Source: an uncultured Verrucomicrobiota bacterium (GTDB lineage: Bacteria; Verrucomicrobiota; Verrucomicrobiae; Opitutales; Opitutaceae). Taken from it: a stretch of 5,828 nucleotides of DNA. The position numbers and the translations under genes were made by a program. The notes beneath the pieces are model-generated. The model searched no databases. It had not been told where the DNA came from and saw only the letters and a list, made by a program, of their open reading frames with translations. The stretch lies in assembly GCA_946482165.1 (NCBI GenBank), contig CAMLQS010000322.1, positions 1-5,828 on the forward strand, in the 5' to 3' direction. Positions 1-5,828 of the stretch are shown piece after piece. Position 1 is the stretch's first letter. Each line of letters opens with the position of its first letter.

Positions 1-647
1 CCGCCGGCCGCGCCTGGAACTGGGACGTCCAATACGACCCCGCCGGCCGCCCCGTCGTCGCTTTCCAAGTCCAGAGCGACAACCTCGGCTGGAGCAACGA
101 CCGCATCTACTACTACTACGCCCGCTGGACCGGCTCCGCCTGGCAGAAACGCTTCATCGCCCACGCCGGCCGCCCGCTCTACGCCGCCGAGGACGACTAC
201 GGCGGCGGCATGGCCATCGATCCGCAGGACCCGCGCGTCGTCTACATCTCCTCCAACGCCGCCGATCCCTTTAAACTTTCGGACATCGTCGACGTCCCGC
301 TCCGTCCGCAGAACCGCTACGAGCTCTGGCGCGGCTTCACCGCCGACGACGGGCTCACCTTCACCTGGACCCAGCTCACCCTCGACTCCGCGGCGGACAA
401 CCTCCGTCCCATCGTCCCCGAAAACCACGGCCGCTCCGAATGCGTCCTCTGGTTCTACGGCGACTACCGCAGCTACACCAACTATGCCGCGCAGGTCGTC
501 GGCCGCGTCGGCGAGCCCAACCCCGCATACGCCCCGCCCCGCCCGGCCCCCGCGAACCCGGCTCCCGCAGCATCGAATCCCGTTCCCGCGGGCCAAGAGA
601 CCTCCTCGGCCAAACGTCCGCTGCTTCGCAACCCCGTTCGCCGCTAA
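1..647 (+). CDS. BNR_4-type beta-propeller protein, C-terminal part (5' end outside window)
   Basis: The reading frame is open from the left edge (first full codon at position 3) to a TAA ending at 647, giving 214 visible residues; the start, any signal peptide and the first propeller blades lie upstream. About the first 170 residues match the last blades of the next gene's propeller at roughly two-thirds identity by eye, including the shared strings [25 protein letters not shown] and [12 protein letters not shown] degenerate Asp-box ([10 protein letters not shown]) supports the BNR/sialidase-like propeller fold. By homology to its neighbour it is probably a secreted polysaccharide-acting enzyme, possibly a lyase, but the segment that would hold the catalytic histidines is not in view, so activity cannot be judged. 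The end is odd: just after the propeller the protein turns into a Pro/Ala-rich tail of about 40 residues ending in RNPVRR, where the paralogue has an Asp-rich linker and a beta-sandwich. It is probably the first visible gene of the operon. The reading frame is certain; the function is inferred. Confidence 0.85.
   Translation, partial: AGRAWNWDVQYDPAGRPVVAFQVQSDNLGWSNDRIYYYYARWTGSAWQKRFIAHAGRPLYAAEDDYGGGMAIDPQDPRVVYISSNAADPFKLSDIVDVPLRPQNRYELWRGFTADDGLTFTWTQLTLDSAADNLRPIVPENHGRSECVLWFYGDYRSYTNYAAQVVGRVGEPNPAYAPPRPAPANPAPAASNPVPAGQETSSAKRPLLRNPVRR
3..515 (+). repeat. Diverged duplicate of propeller-end coding DNA, copy 1
   Basis: This stretch encodes the final blades of the first propeller and aligns with 2086-2607 in the next gene over about 170 codons, with one or two short gaps. 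Identity is roughly two-thirds at protein level by eye, with short exact DNA runs such as CGCGTCGTCTACATCTCC and TGGCGCGGCTTCACCGCCGAC. It is the visible part of a tandem gene duplication. The similarity stops at the codons around 520, where copy 1 enters its Pro/Ala-rich tail. Confidence 0.8.
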
Positions 648-672
648 AACCGTCCGGTCCGCCGCCAAATCC
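648..672 (+). other. 25-nt junction between the two propeller genes, no Shine-Dalgarno
   Basis: The spacer between the TAA of the first propeller gene and the ATG of the second is AACCGTCC, GGTCCGCCGCC and AAATCC in sequence. It holds no purine-rich AGGAGG-like element and leaves no room for a separate promoter, although one inside the upstream gene cannot be excluded. It supports co-transcription. Confidence 0.5.
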
Positions 673-3009
673 ATGAGATCCGCCGTCTCCGCCCTCCGCC
701 TGCTCATCATGCTTCCGCTCTTCGCCGCCGCGGCGGCGGAGGCGGCCGATCTCCCCCCGGGGGTGTTCGTCGACATCGACGCCACCAACACCGTGGCCGC
801 CGCCGGCACCCCCGCTCCCTTCTACACCGACAGCAACACCGACGCCGGCTTCACCTCGGGGCCGCTCTGGCGTCGTCGCACCGGATTCGGCTTCGCCGCC
901 GGCGGCGCTCGCGAAATCTACGAAAAGGATGCCAACGGCGGCGTCGGCGACGCCGCCATCCTGCGCACCACCGTGACCGGCCTCACCCCCGGACAAACCT
1001 ACGGCGTCTACGTCGCCTTCATATCGGTTGCCTCGGAATCCTGGCGCGTCAAAGCCGGCCTCGCCTCGGACACCCTCGGCCTCTTCACGCCCACCAGCCC
1101 CACCGGCCGCGTCACCTCCTACGGACTCAGTCCCGAGGCGAACTCGAACCGCACCCAATACCTCGGATTCGTCTCCAATGCGGTCGCCGACGCCTCCGGC
1201 AACCTCACTGTCTACGCCGACGACGGCGACGGCACCCTCACCAACTGGAGCAACCGCAGCTGGCTCGAGGGCTTCCTCGTCGGCGATCCCGTCCTCCCGC
1301 TCCCGCCCCCCGGCAACGCCACCGTCATCGCCCCCGACGGCGCCTGGACCTGGTTCAACGACGAACGCTCCATCGTCCACCAAGGCTCCCTCTACTCCGG
1401 CTATGTCCTGTCGGACGGCCGCTATGGAGTCACCCGCTTCGATCTCTCGAACGGCCAGGCCCACCACATGATCATCAGCACGAGCAGCTCGCAGCAAAGG
1501 GACGACCACAACAACCCCTCGCTCACCGTGCTCCCGGACGGCCGCATTCTCGCCCTCTACGCCAAGCACCTCGGAGGCAGCCAGTTTTACCAGCGCACTT
1601 CCCTCGTCACCAATCCATCCACCCTCGCCGACTGGGGTCCCGAGATCACCCGCGCCGTTCCCGCCAACAACACCTACAACAACACCTACCGCCTCTCCGG
1701 CGAAGCCGACACCCTCTTCAACTTCCACCGGTGTATCAACTTTAACCCTACGCTGACCATCTCCAACGACGGCGGCGCCACCTGGGGCGCGTCCCGCCAG
1801 CTCGTCGGCACCGGCAGCGGCAACACCCGCCCCTACCCCCGCTACGTCTCCAACGGCGTCGATCGCGTCGACTTCATCTACACCGACGGCCACCCGCGCG
1901 ACGTCGACAACTCCGTCTACCACCTCACCTATCGCGCCGGCGCCTTCTACAAGACCGACGGCGCCTTCGTCGACTCCCTCGCCAACATTCCCCTCGACCA
2001 CGACGCCGGCGAACGCGGTTCCGTAATCTATCAATACTCCTCCGCCGCCTGGGGCCCCGGCCAGGGCCCTGACGACTACATCCCCAACGCTCGCGGCTGG
2101 ACCTGGGACATCCACTACGACCGCGACGGCGTCCCCGTCTGCGTCTTCCAGGCGCAGGTCGGTTCCGACGGCGCCGGCTGGGCGAACTCTCGGATCTACT
2201 ATTACTACGCCCGCTGGACTGGCACCGCATGGCAGAAACGCTTCATCGCGCAAGCCGGTCGCGGCATCTACTCCGCCGAGTCCGACTACGGCGGCGGGAT
2301 GTGCCTCGATCCCGAGGATCCCCGCGTCGTCTACATCTCCACCAACGCCGCCAGCCCCTTCGCCCTCGGCGACGTCAACAACGTCCCCCTCGCCGCCAAC
2401 GCCCGCTTCGAGATCTGGCGCGGCTTCACCGCCGACGGCGGCCTCACCTTCTCCTGGACCCAGATCACCCAGAACTCCGCCGCCGACAACCTCCGCCCCA
2501 TCGTCCCGCAGCGCCACGGCCGCACCGAGTGCCTCGTCTGGTTCCACGGCACCTACACGAGCTACACCAACTTCTCCACCCAGGTGCTCGGCCGTCTGGG
2601 CGTTCCCGCCACCTCCTACGTCGACTGGGCCGCCTCGCACTCGCTCGGCGCCGCCGTCGCCGCCGAGGACGACCCCGATGGGGACGGTGTTCCCAACCTG
2701 CTCGAATACGCCCTCTCCGGCGCGCCCGACGATCCCGCCTCCGCGCCGCGACTCAGCTTCGACGGCGCCACCTTCGAGTTCCCCTTCGATCCCGCGCGCC
2801 CCGGAGCCGAGCTCACGCTTCAACGCTCCGAAGACCTCGCGACTTGGCAGCCCGTCGCCGTCATCCGCCCCTCCGGCCTTCCCTCCGTCGCCGACGAGGG
2901 CCACTCGCTTCAGCTCCCGTCCGAGAGCGGCACCGCCCGCGTGACCCTTCCGGCCGAGGCGCCTCCGCCCAAGGTGTTTTTCCGCCTCTCCGCCGAAGCC
3001 ACCCGTTGA
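673..3009 (+). CDS. Secreted BNR_4-type beta-propeller protein, probable PL24/PL25-like polysaccharide lyase
   Basis: This is a 778-residue protein. The ATG at 673 is chosen because it opens a clear signal peptide: Arg2/Arg9, a Leu/Ile/Met/Ala core, and likely cleavage near residues 24-25. The frame is open further upstream (ATG at 484), but that would place 63 Arg/Pro-rich residues before the signal and overlap the previous gene. Domains: residues 26-213, a beta-rich module I cannot name (starts GVFVDIDATN, ends near WLEGFLVGDP); about 215-642, a BNR_4-type propeller with an Asp-box SNDGGATW (364-371) and a degenerate one (586-594); about 667-680, the Asp-rich linker DPDGDGVPNLLEYAL; then a C-terminal beta-sandwich with LQRSEDLATW and a final FFRL. 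His279 in DDHNNP, His299 in YAKH exactly 20 residues later, Tyr339 and Arg353 recall the His/His/Tyr/Arg active site reported for PL24/PL25 ulvan lyases. That comparison is from memory, not an alignment. Its place beside a GH105 hydrolase fits a lyase. Alternatives are a non-catalytic sugar-binding propeller or a glycosidase of the same fold. No Shine-Dalgarno sequence precedes the start. Confidence 0.85.
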   Translation: MRSAVSALRLLIMLPLFAAAAAEAADLPPGVFVDIDATNTVAAAGTPAPFYTDSNTDAGFTSGPLWRRRTGFGFAAGGAREIYEKDANGGVGDAAILRTTVTGLTPGQTYGVYVAFISVASESWRVKAGLASDTLGLFTPTSPTGRVTSYGLSPEANSNRTQYLGFVSNAVADASGNLTVYADDGDGTLTNWSNRSWLEGFLVGDPVLPLPPPGNATVIAPDGAWTWFNDERSIVHQGSLYSGYVLSDGRYGVTRFDLSNGQAHHMIISTSSSQQRDDHNNPSLTVLPDGRILALYAKHLGGSQFYQRTSLVTNPSTLADWGPEITRAVPANNTYNNTYRLSGEADTLFNFHRCINFNPTLTISNDGGATWGASRQLVGTGSGNTRPYPRYVSNGVDRVDFIYTDGHPRDVDNSVYHLTYRAGAFYKTDGAFVDSLANIPLDHDAGERGSVIYQYSSAAWGPGQGPDDYIPNARGWTWDIHYDRDGVPVCVFQAQVGSDGAGWANSRIYYYYARWTGTAWQKRFIAQAGRGIYSAESDYGGGMCLDPEDPRVVYISTNAASPFALGDVNNVPLAANARFEIWRGFTADGGLTFSWTQITQNSAADNLRPIVPQRHGRTECLVWFHGTYTSYTNFSTQVLGRLGVPATSYVDWAASHSLGAAVAAEDDPDGDGVPNLLEYALSGAPDDPASAPRLSFDGATFEFPFDPARPGAELTLQRSEDLATWQPVAVIRPSGLPSVADEGHSLQLPSESGTARVTLPAEAPPPKVFFRLSAEATR
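2086..2607 (+). repeat. Diverged duplicate of propeller-end coding DNA, copy 2
   Basis: This is the counterpart of 3-515 within the complete propeller gene, starting near the codons for NARGWTWD and ending near GRLGVP. The copies differ at many third positions and about a third of residues, so the duplication is old, or the two genes were acquired as an already diverged pair. The order and spacing of conserved blocks are the same in both. Confidence 0.8.
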
Positions 3010-3014
3010 ACATG
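3007..3014 (+). other. Stop-start junction TGA-AC-ATG
   Basis: The propeller gene's TGA and the GH105 gene's ATG are separated by two bases. The 30 bases before the ATG lie in coding sequence and contain no Shine-Dalgarno-like run. Such close spacing suggests translational coupling, or leaderless-like or SD-independent initiation, and is the strongest sign that the two products are made together. Confidence 0.6.
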
Positions 3015-5153
3015 GCCCACCCGCTCGCGTTCCTTCGTCTCGCGCTTCTGCTCGCGCTGGCCGCCGGAACGACGCAGGGCCAGCCCGCGTCCTCGCTCGC
3101 TCGCCGTCGCGCGATCGAGGACGCGATGCACCGCGCCAACGCCTACTACCAGGCCAACTTCGCCCTCGGCACCGCCGTCTGGAACCGAGGCGCCTACCAC
3201 GGCGGCAACCTCCGCGCCTGGCAGACCCTCGGCCTCGCCCCCGACCTCGCCTACTCCATCCGCTGGGCCGAGGCCAATTCGTGGACCGTCGGCCCCGAGG
3301 CCGGCGGCGGCGCCGACGCCGACTCGCAGACTTGCGGACAAGCCTACCTCGACCTCTACGAGCTCGATCCGCAGCCCGTCCGCAAGGCCTCGATCAAGAG
3401 CCGCATCGACCTGCTCGTCGCCAATCCCGCCGCCTCCACCGACGACTGGTGGTGGATCGACGCCTTCTACATGGCGGCGCCCACCTTCGCCCGCCTCGCG
3501 CGCATCGAGAACGACCCCGTCTACCTCGACCGGATGCTCGCGATGTATCGGCACATGCGCGACACCCGCGCGCTCTTCGATCCCGCGCACGGCCTCTGGT
3601 ATCGAGACGCCGCCGCCAAAGGCCGCACCGGCGCCAACACCCCCCAGTTCTGGGGACGCGGCAACGGCTGGATCATCGCCGGTTGCGCCCGCGTCCTCGA
3701 GCAGCTTCCCGCCGGCGATCCCCGCCGCGCCGACTTCGAGGCCATGCTTCAAACCATGGCCGCCGCCCTCCTGCCTCTGCAAGACGCCGACGGCTTTTGG
3801 CGCGCCAACCTCCTTTTCCCCGCCCAGTATCCGGCCCCGGAAACAAGCTGCACCGCCTTCTTCACCTACGCGATCGCCTACGGCATCAACGCCGGCCTCC
3901 TCGACCCCGCCGTATACACCCCGGTGGTCGACCGCGCCTGGGAGGCCATGGTCGCCACCGCCCTCAACTCCGCCGGCCGTCTCGGCTACGTCCAGGCCAT
4001 CGGCGTCGCGCCCGCCCCCGCCACCCCGGACGGCAGCCAGGACTACGGCTACGGCGCCTTCCTCCTCGCCGGCCGGGAACTGCTGGAAATGCTCGGCGGT
4101 CCCGCCCCCGTCTCCGCCGTGGCCGGCCCGGCGCAAACCCGCGTCGACACCGACGTCGACTACGCGGAGCCCGTTCGCCTCGACGCCTCCGCCACCGTCC
4201 TGCGCGACGAATCGCCCGCCCGCTTCACCTGGTGGCTCGGCTCGATCTTCCTCGGCGAAGGCAAAATCCTCGATGTCGAATTTCCCCTCGGCGACCACGC
4301 CGTCACCCTCGCCGTCGAGCACGGGGACGAAGCCCCCTTCCTCGACCAGGCCCTCGTCCGCGTCCGCCCCGCGCCGTCGCTCGACCTGACGGTCTCGGCC
4401 ATCGGTCACCAGATTCCGAATACACCTCAAAACGTCCTCGACGGCGACCTCGGCACGCGCTGGTCGCAGGAAGGCGACGGCCAGTGGATCGCCTTCCGGC
4501 TCCCCCTCGACGCCGCGCTCGACCACGTCGACATCGCGTTCTACCTGGGCGACGCGCGCCGCACCCTTTTCGACCTTCAAGTCTCCCTCGACGGCCTCGC
4601 GTGGGAGACGGTCTACAGCGGCTCCAGCGGCGGCCAAAGCACCGGACTGGAACGCTTCGCCTTCCCCGCCCGCGTCGCGCGCCACGTCCGCTTCCTCGGC
4701 CACGGCAACACGCTCAGCGCCTGGAACAGCGTGACCGAGTTCGTCCTGCCGCTGCCCGCCATCCTCGACTCCGCCGACACCGACGCCAACGGCCTTCCCG
4801 ACGCCTGGGAGATCCACCACTTCGGCGCCACCGGCCAGGGCCCATTTCTCCGCCCTACCTATATCGCAGGCATCGCCCCGGATTCTGCAGCGACAGTATC
4901 CGTGCTGCGTATTCGTTCTGGCATGACGCCCGGCGAAGGCGAACTCCTCCTGTCGCCTCGTCCAGCGTTCGGCCCGGGATACCTCGGCAAGGTTCGCTAT
5001 TATCGACTCGTTCGCAGTCCGGATCTGCGCGCCGGAGCCTGGCAAACCGTGCCGAGCTATGAATCGATCCCGGGATACGGCGAGGAGATTGTCATTCCCT
5101 TCAAAAAACCAACCGCCGCCGCTTTCTTCCGGGCCGAAATCTGGTTGGAATGA
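3012..5153 (+). CDS. Secreted multi-domain GH105-type unsaturated uronyl hydrolase
   Basis: This is a 713-residue protein whose ATG lies 2 nt after the previous stop. The start is set by a signal peptide (MAHPLAFLRLALLLALAAG, likely cleavage near residue 23); the frame is open much further upstream, but that part is an Arg-rich out-of-frame reading of the previous gene. Residues about 30-362 form a GH88/GH105-like alpha/alpha barrel: DDWWWIDAFYMAAP with Asp150 as candidate catalytic acid (compare Asp143 of YteR), HGLWYRDA, FWGRGNGW, LQDADGFW, ETSCTAFFTYAIAYGIN, and a closing YGYGAFLLAGREL. Family enzymes remove the 4,5-unsaturated uronic acid left at the non-reducing end by polysaccharide lyases. 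Then come a PKD/Ig-like domain (about 363-455), an F5/8-type C or CBM32-like domain (about 456-580; VLDGDLGTRWS, a late HVRFLGHGN), an Asp-rich TSP3-like linker (586-605; DTDANGLPDAW) and a C-terminal beta-rich module with YYRLVRSPDL and a near-terminal FFRAEI. Total length is about twice that of a bare GH105 enzyme, because of the added modules. From residue 611 codon use changes sharply. GH105 assignment is strong; the substrate is inferred from context. Confidence 0.92.
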   Translation: MAHPLAFLRLALLLALAAGTTQGQPASSLARRRAIEDAMHRANAYYQANFALGTAVWNRGAYHGGNLRAWQTLGLAPDLAYSIRWAEANSWTVGPEAGGGADADSQTCGQAYLDLYELDPQPVRKASIKSRIDLLVANPAASTDDWWWIDAFYMAAPTFARLARIENDPVYLDRMLAMYRHMRDTRALFDPAHGLWYRDAAAKGRTGANTPQFWGRGNGWIIAGCARVLEQLPAGDPRRADFEAMLQTMAAALLPLQDADGFWRANLLFPAQYPAPETSCTAFFTYAIAYGINAGLLDPAVYTPVVDRAWEAMVATALNSAGRLGYVQAIGVAPAPATPDGSQDYGYGAFLLAGRELLEMLGGPAPVSAVAGPAQTRVDTDVDYAEPVRLDASATVLRDESPARFTWWLGSIFLGEGKILDVEFPLGDHAVTLAVEHGDEAPFLDQALVRVRPAPSLDLTVSAIGHQIPNTPQNVLDGDLGTRWSQEGDGQWIAFRLPLDAALDHVDIAFYLGDARRTLFDLQVSLDGLAWETVYSGSSGGQSTGLERFAFPARVARHVRFLGHGNTLSAWNSVTEFVLPLPAILDSADTDANGLPDAWEIHHFGATGQGPFLRPTYIAGIAPDSAATVSVLRIRSGMTPGEGELLLSPRPAFGPGYLGKVRYYRLVRSPDLRAGAWQTVPSYESIPGYGEEIVIPFKKPTAAAFFRAEIWLE

Positions 5154-5196
5154 ACTCTCCCCGCCGCAAGCAGTCGGGTATCACTGAAAGAGACTT

Positions 5197-5243
5197 CGCC
5201 CGATGCCAGCGGGCGGCAGCCATCCGACCGCAGTAAGCTGCCG
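5197..5243 (+). other. Two weak overlapping hairpins behind the GH105 operon
   Basis: Between the GH105 stop and the minus-strand terminator there are two small inverted repeats. One pairs CGCCCG (5197-5202) with CGGGCG (5210-5215) across a 7-nt loop. The other pairs CGGCAGC (5214-5220) with GCTGCCG (5237-5243) across a 16-nt loop. They share two bases, so they could not both form fully. Neither is followed by a clear T-tract; the second is followed by the mildly T-rich GGTTGGTGCCTTCCTT. They may help end the plus-strand transcript or may be chance in GC-rich DNA. The rest of the 162-nt intergenic region (5154-5315) shows no gene. Confidence 0.25.
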
Positions 5244-5264
5244 GGGTTGGTGCCTTCCTTAATG

Positions 5265-5294
5265 AAAAAAGCCGCTCCGGGTCCGGAGCGGCTT
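5265..5294 (-). terminator. Rho-independent terminator of the PEP-CTERM gene
   Basis: A perfect inverted repeat pairs 5269-5280 with 5283-5294: up to 12 pairs on paper, about 11 once a minimal loop is allowed, mostly G-C. Read on the minus strand, the right arm ends in a run of six T (the A-tract at 5265-5270), two of which close the stem. It starts 21 nt downstream of the PEP-CTERM stop codon. On the plus strand the hairpin is followed by TTAGAACC with no T-tract, so intrinsic termination of the GH105 operon here is less likely, although the hairpin itself could still slow or protect that transcript. Confidence 0.93.
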
Positions 5295-5315
5295 AGAACC
5301 ACATCTGAGAAATGA

Positions 5316-5828
5316 TCAGGCCTTGCGGCGACGGCGCGTGGCGGCGAAGCCCAGCATGACCGCACCGAAAAGGGACGCGAACGAAGAGGGCTCGGGAATG
5401 ATCGAGGTCAGAACACCCGTGCCTTGGTCGAACTCGTAGCTGCCATTGGTCCATACCCCGCCGCCGCTATCGGTGAAGCCCGCGACAGCGAAGGTGCCGC
5501 CATAGCTCTCCAAGAGGGTGGAATTATCCACAATCGTCCAGCTGGCGCCCAACGTGGTCTCAGCGCTGCTGAGATCGAAGGAGAAGGTGCCATTGAAGAT
5601 CGCGGTGCCGTTGGTGCTGGGCGAACCGAAGATACGGTTGTTCACCCCGGAGGCTCCGATGTCGAACGAGAAGGTGCCGGTATTCGTCAGCGTGAAGTAG
5701 GTCGTGGTCGCGGTCGAAATAAGATCGCCGGTGAAGGAGTTGCTACCGGAAAAGTTGATCGACCGATTCGCGGTCAATCCATCCGTAGCACCAAGATAAA
5801 GATCGGAGGTGCCGGAAATGGCCGCGCT
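5316..5828 (-). CDS. PEP-CTERM sorting-domain protein, C-terminal part (5' end outside window)
   Basis: The frame is open from the right edge down to a TGA at 5318-5316, giving 170 visible residues. A TTG at 5777-5775 is not taken as the start, because the frame continues without a stop to the edge with the same composition (SGTSDLYLGATDG). The visible part is rich in Gly, Ser, Thr, Asn and Phe with alternating hydrophobic residues, for example FTLTNTGTFSFDIGASG and IFNGTFSFDLSSAETTLG, suggesting a repetitive beta-helix or beta-sandwich exported protein. The last 26 residues (codons at 5396-5319) are a classical PEP-CTERM signal: PEPSS, a hydrophobic stretch FASLFGAVMLGFAA, then TRRRRKA. In this class the tail is recognised by an exosortase at the cytoplasmic membrane, which sorts the protein to the cell surface or extracellular matrix. 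No exosortase gene is in the window. It converges on the GH105 gene and has its own terminator. Its specific function is unknown. Confidence 0.9.
   Translation of the reverse strand, partial: SAAISGTSDLYLGATDGLTANRSINFSGSNSFTGDLISTATTTYFTLTNTGTFSFDIGASGVNNRIFGSPSTNGTAIFNGTFSFDLSSAETTLGASWTIVDNSTLLESYGGTFAVAGFTDSGGGVWTNGSYEFDQGTGVLTSIIPEPSSFASLFGAVMLGFAATRRRRKA

Noticed and set aside
484..672. Upstream ATG extension of the second propeller gene
   Set aside because: It would add 63 Arg/Pro-rich residues before an obvious signal peptide and overlap the previous gene by 164 nt.
376..2904. 842-codon open frame on the minus strand
   Set aside because: It lies opposite the propeller genes, is dominated by Gly, Val, Ala, Asp and Glu as expected from the complement of GC-rich codons, spans two genes, and has no signal peptide or recognisable domain.
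2229..3011. Upstream extension of the GH105 frame
   Set aside because: This part is Arg-rich and out of frame with the propeller. The signal peptide at 3012 fixes the start.
2910..5045. 711-codon open frame on the minus strand
   Set aside because: It is an antisense reading of the GH105 gene with Gly/Val/Glu-rich low-complexity composition and no motif. The plus-strand reading has clear GH105 motifs.
3281..5062. 593-codon plus-strand frame in the GH105 region
   Set aside because: It is extremely Arg/Pro-rich, out of frame with the motif-bearing gene, and a typical artefact of high GC.
5269..5294. Perfect inverted repeat as a mobile-element end or attachment site
   Set aside because: The A-tract on one side and the position just after the minus-strand stop make it an ordinary intrinsic terminator. 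No transposase or integrase is present.
5057..5365. 102-codon minus-strand frame across the intergenic region
   Set aside because: It runs through the terminator hairpin and overlaps the ends of both real genes in another frame, with no recognisable protein features.
5316..5777. TTG at 5775-5777 as the start of the PEP-CTERM gene
   Set aside because: The frame stays open with similar composition to the right edge, no signal peptide follows the TTG, and no ribosome-binding site was seen.

Overview
This window comes from a GC-rich bacterium, very probably a member of the Verrucomicrobiota of the Opitutaceae type. That placement is an inference. It rests on almost exclusive C or G at third codon positions in the plus-strand genes, a PEP-CTERM exosortase sorting tail of the kind abundant in that phylum, C-terminal modules joined by a short Asp-rich calcium-binding (TSP3-like) linker, and start codons without Shine-Dalgarno sequences.

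Plus strand, 1-5153: three closely packed genes read in one direction and look like one operon for breaking down an acidic polysaccharide outside the cytoplasm. (1) The 3' end of a BNR-type beta-propeller protein (1-647, start outside the window). (2) A complete secreted paralogue of it (673-3009), made of a signal peptide, an N-terminal beta-rich module I cannot name, a BNR_4-type propeller and a C-terminal TSP3-like plus beta-sandwich module. (3) A secreted multi-domain GH105-type unsaturated uronyl hydrolase (3012-5153), made of a catalytic alpha/alpha barrel, a PKD/Ig-like domain, an F5/8-type C (CBM32-like) domain and a TSP3-like C-terminal module. The gaps are 25 nt and 2 nt. A lyase leaves a 4,5-unsaturated uronic acid on its product, and GH105 enzymes remove that sugar. 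The propeller carries a His/His/Tyr/Arg constellation resembling the PL24/PL25 ulvan lyases, so the likeliest reading is a lyase pair plus the hydrolase that finishes their products. The substrate (ulvan-like or another uronate polymer) is not proven by sequence.

5154-5315: a convergent intergenic region with a textbook rho-independent terminator serving the minus-strand gene, and two weak hairpins behind the plus-strand operon.

Minus strand, 5828-5316: the 3' part of a gene for an exported, beta-rich Gly/Ser/Thr-rich protein ending in a PEP-CTERM anchor. It runs off the right edge and has no visible functional tie to the operon.

I see no tRNA, rRNA, CRISPR array, insertion sequence, integrase or phage gene. 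The most notable points are the tandem propeller paralogues, the unnamed N-terminal module, the conserved-looking active-site set, and a sharp codon-usage change in the last 100 codons of the GH105 gene.
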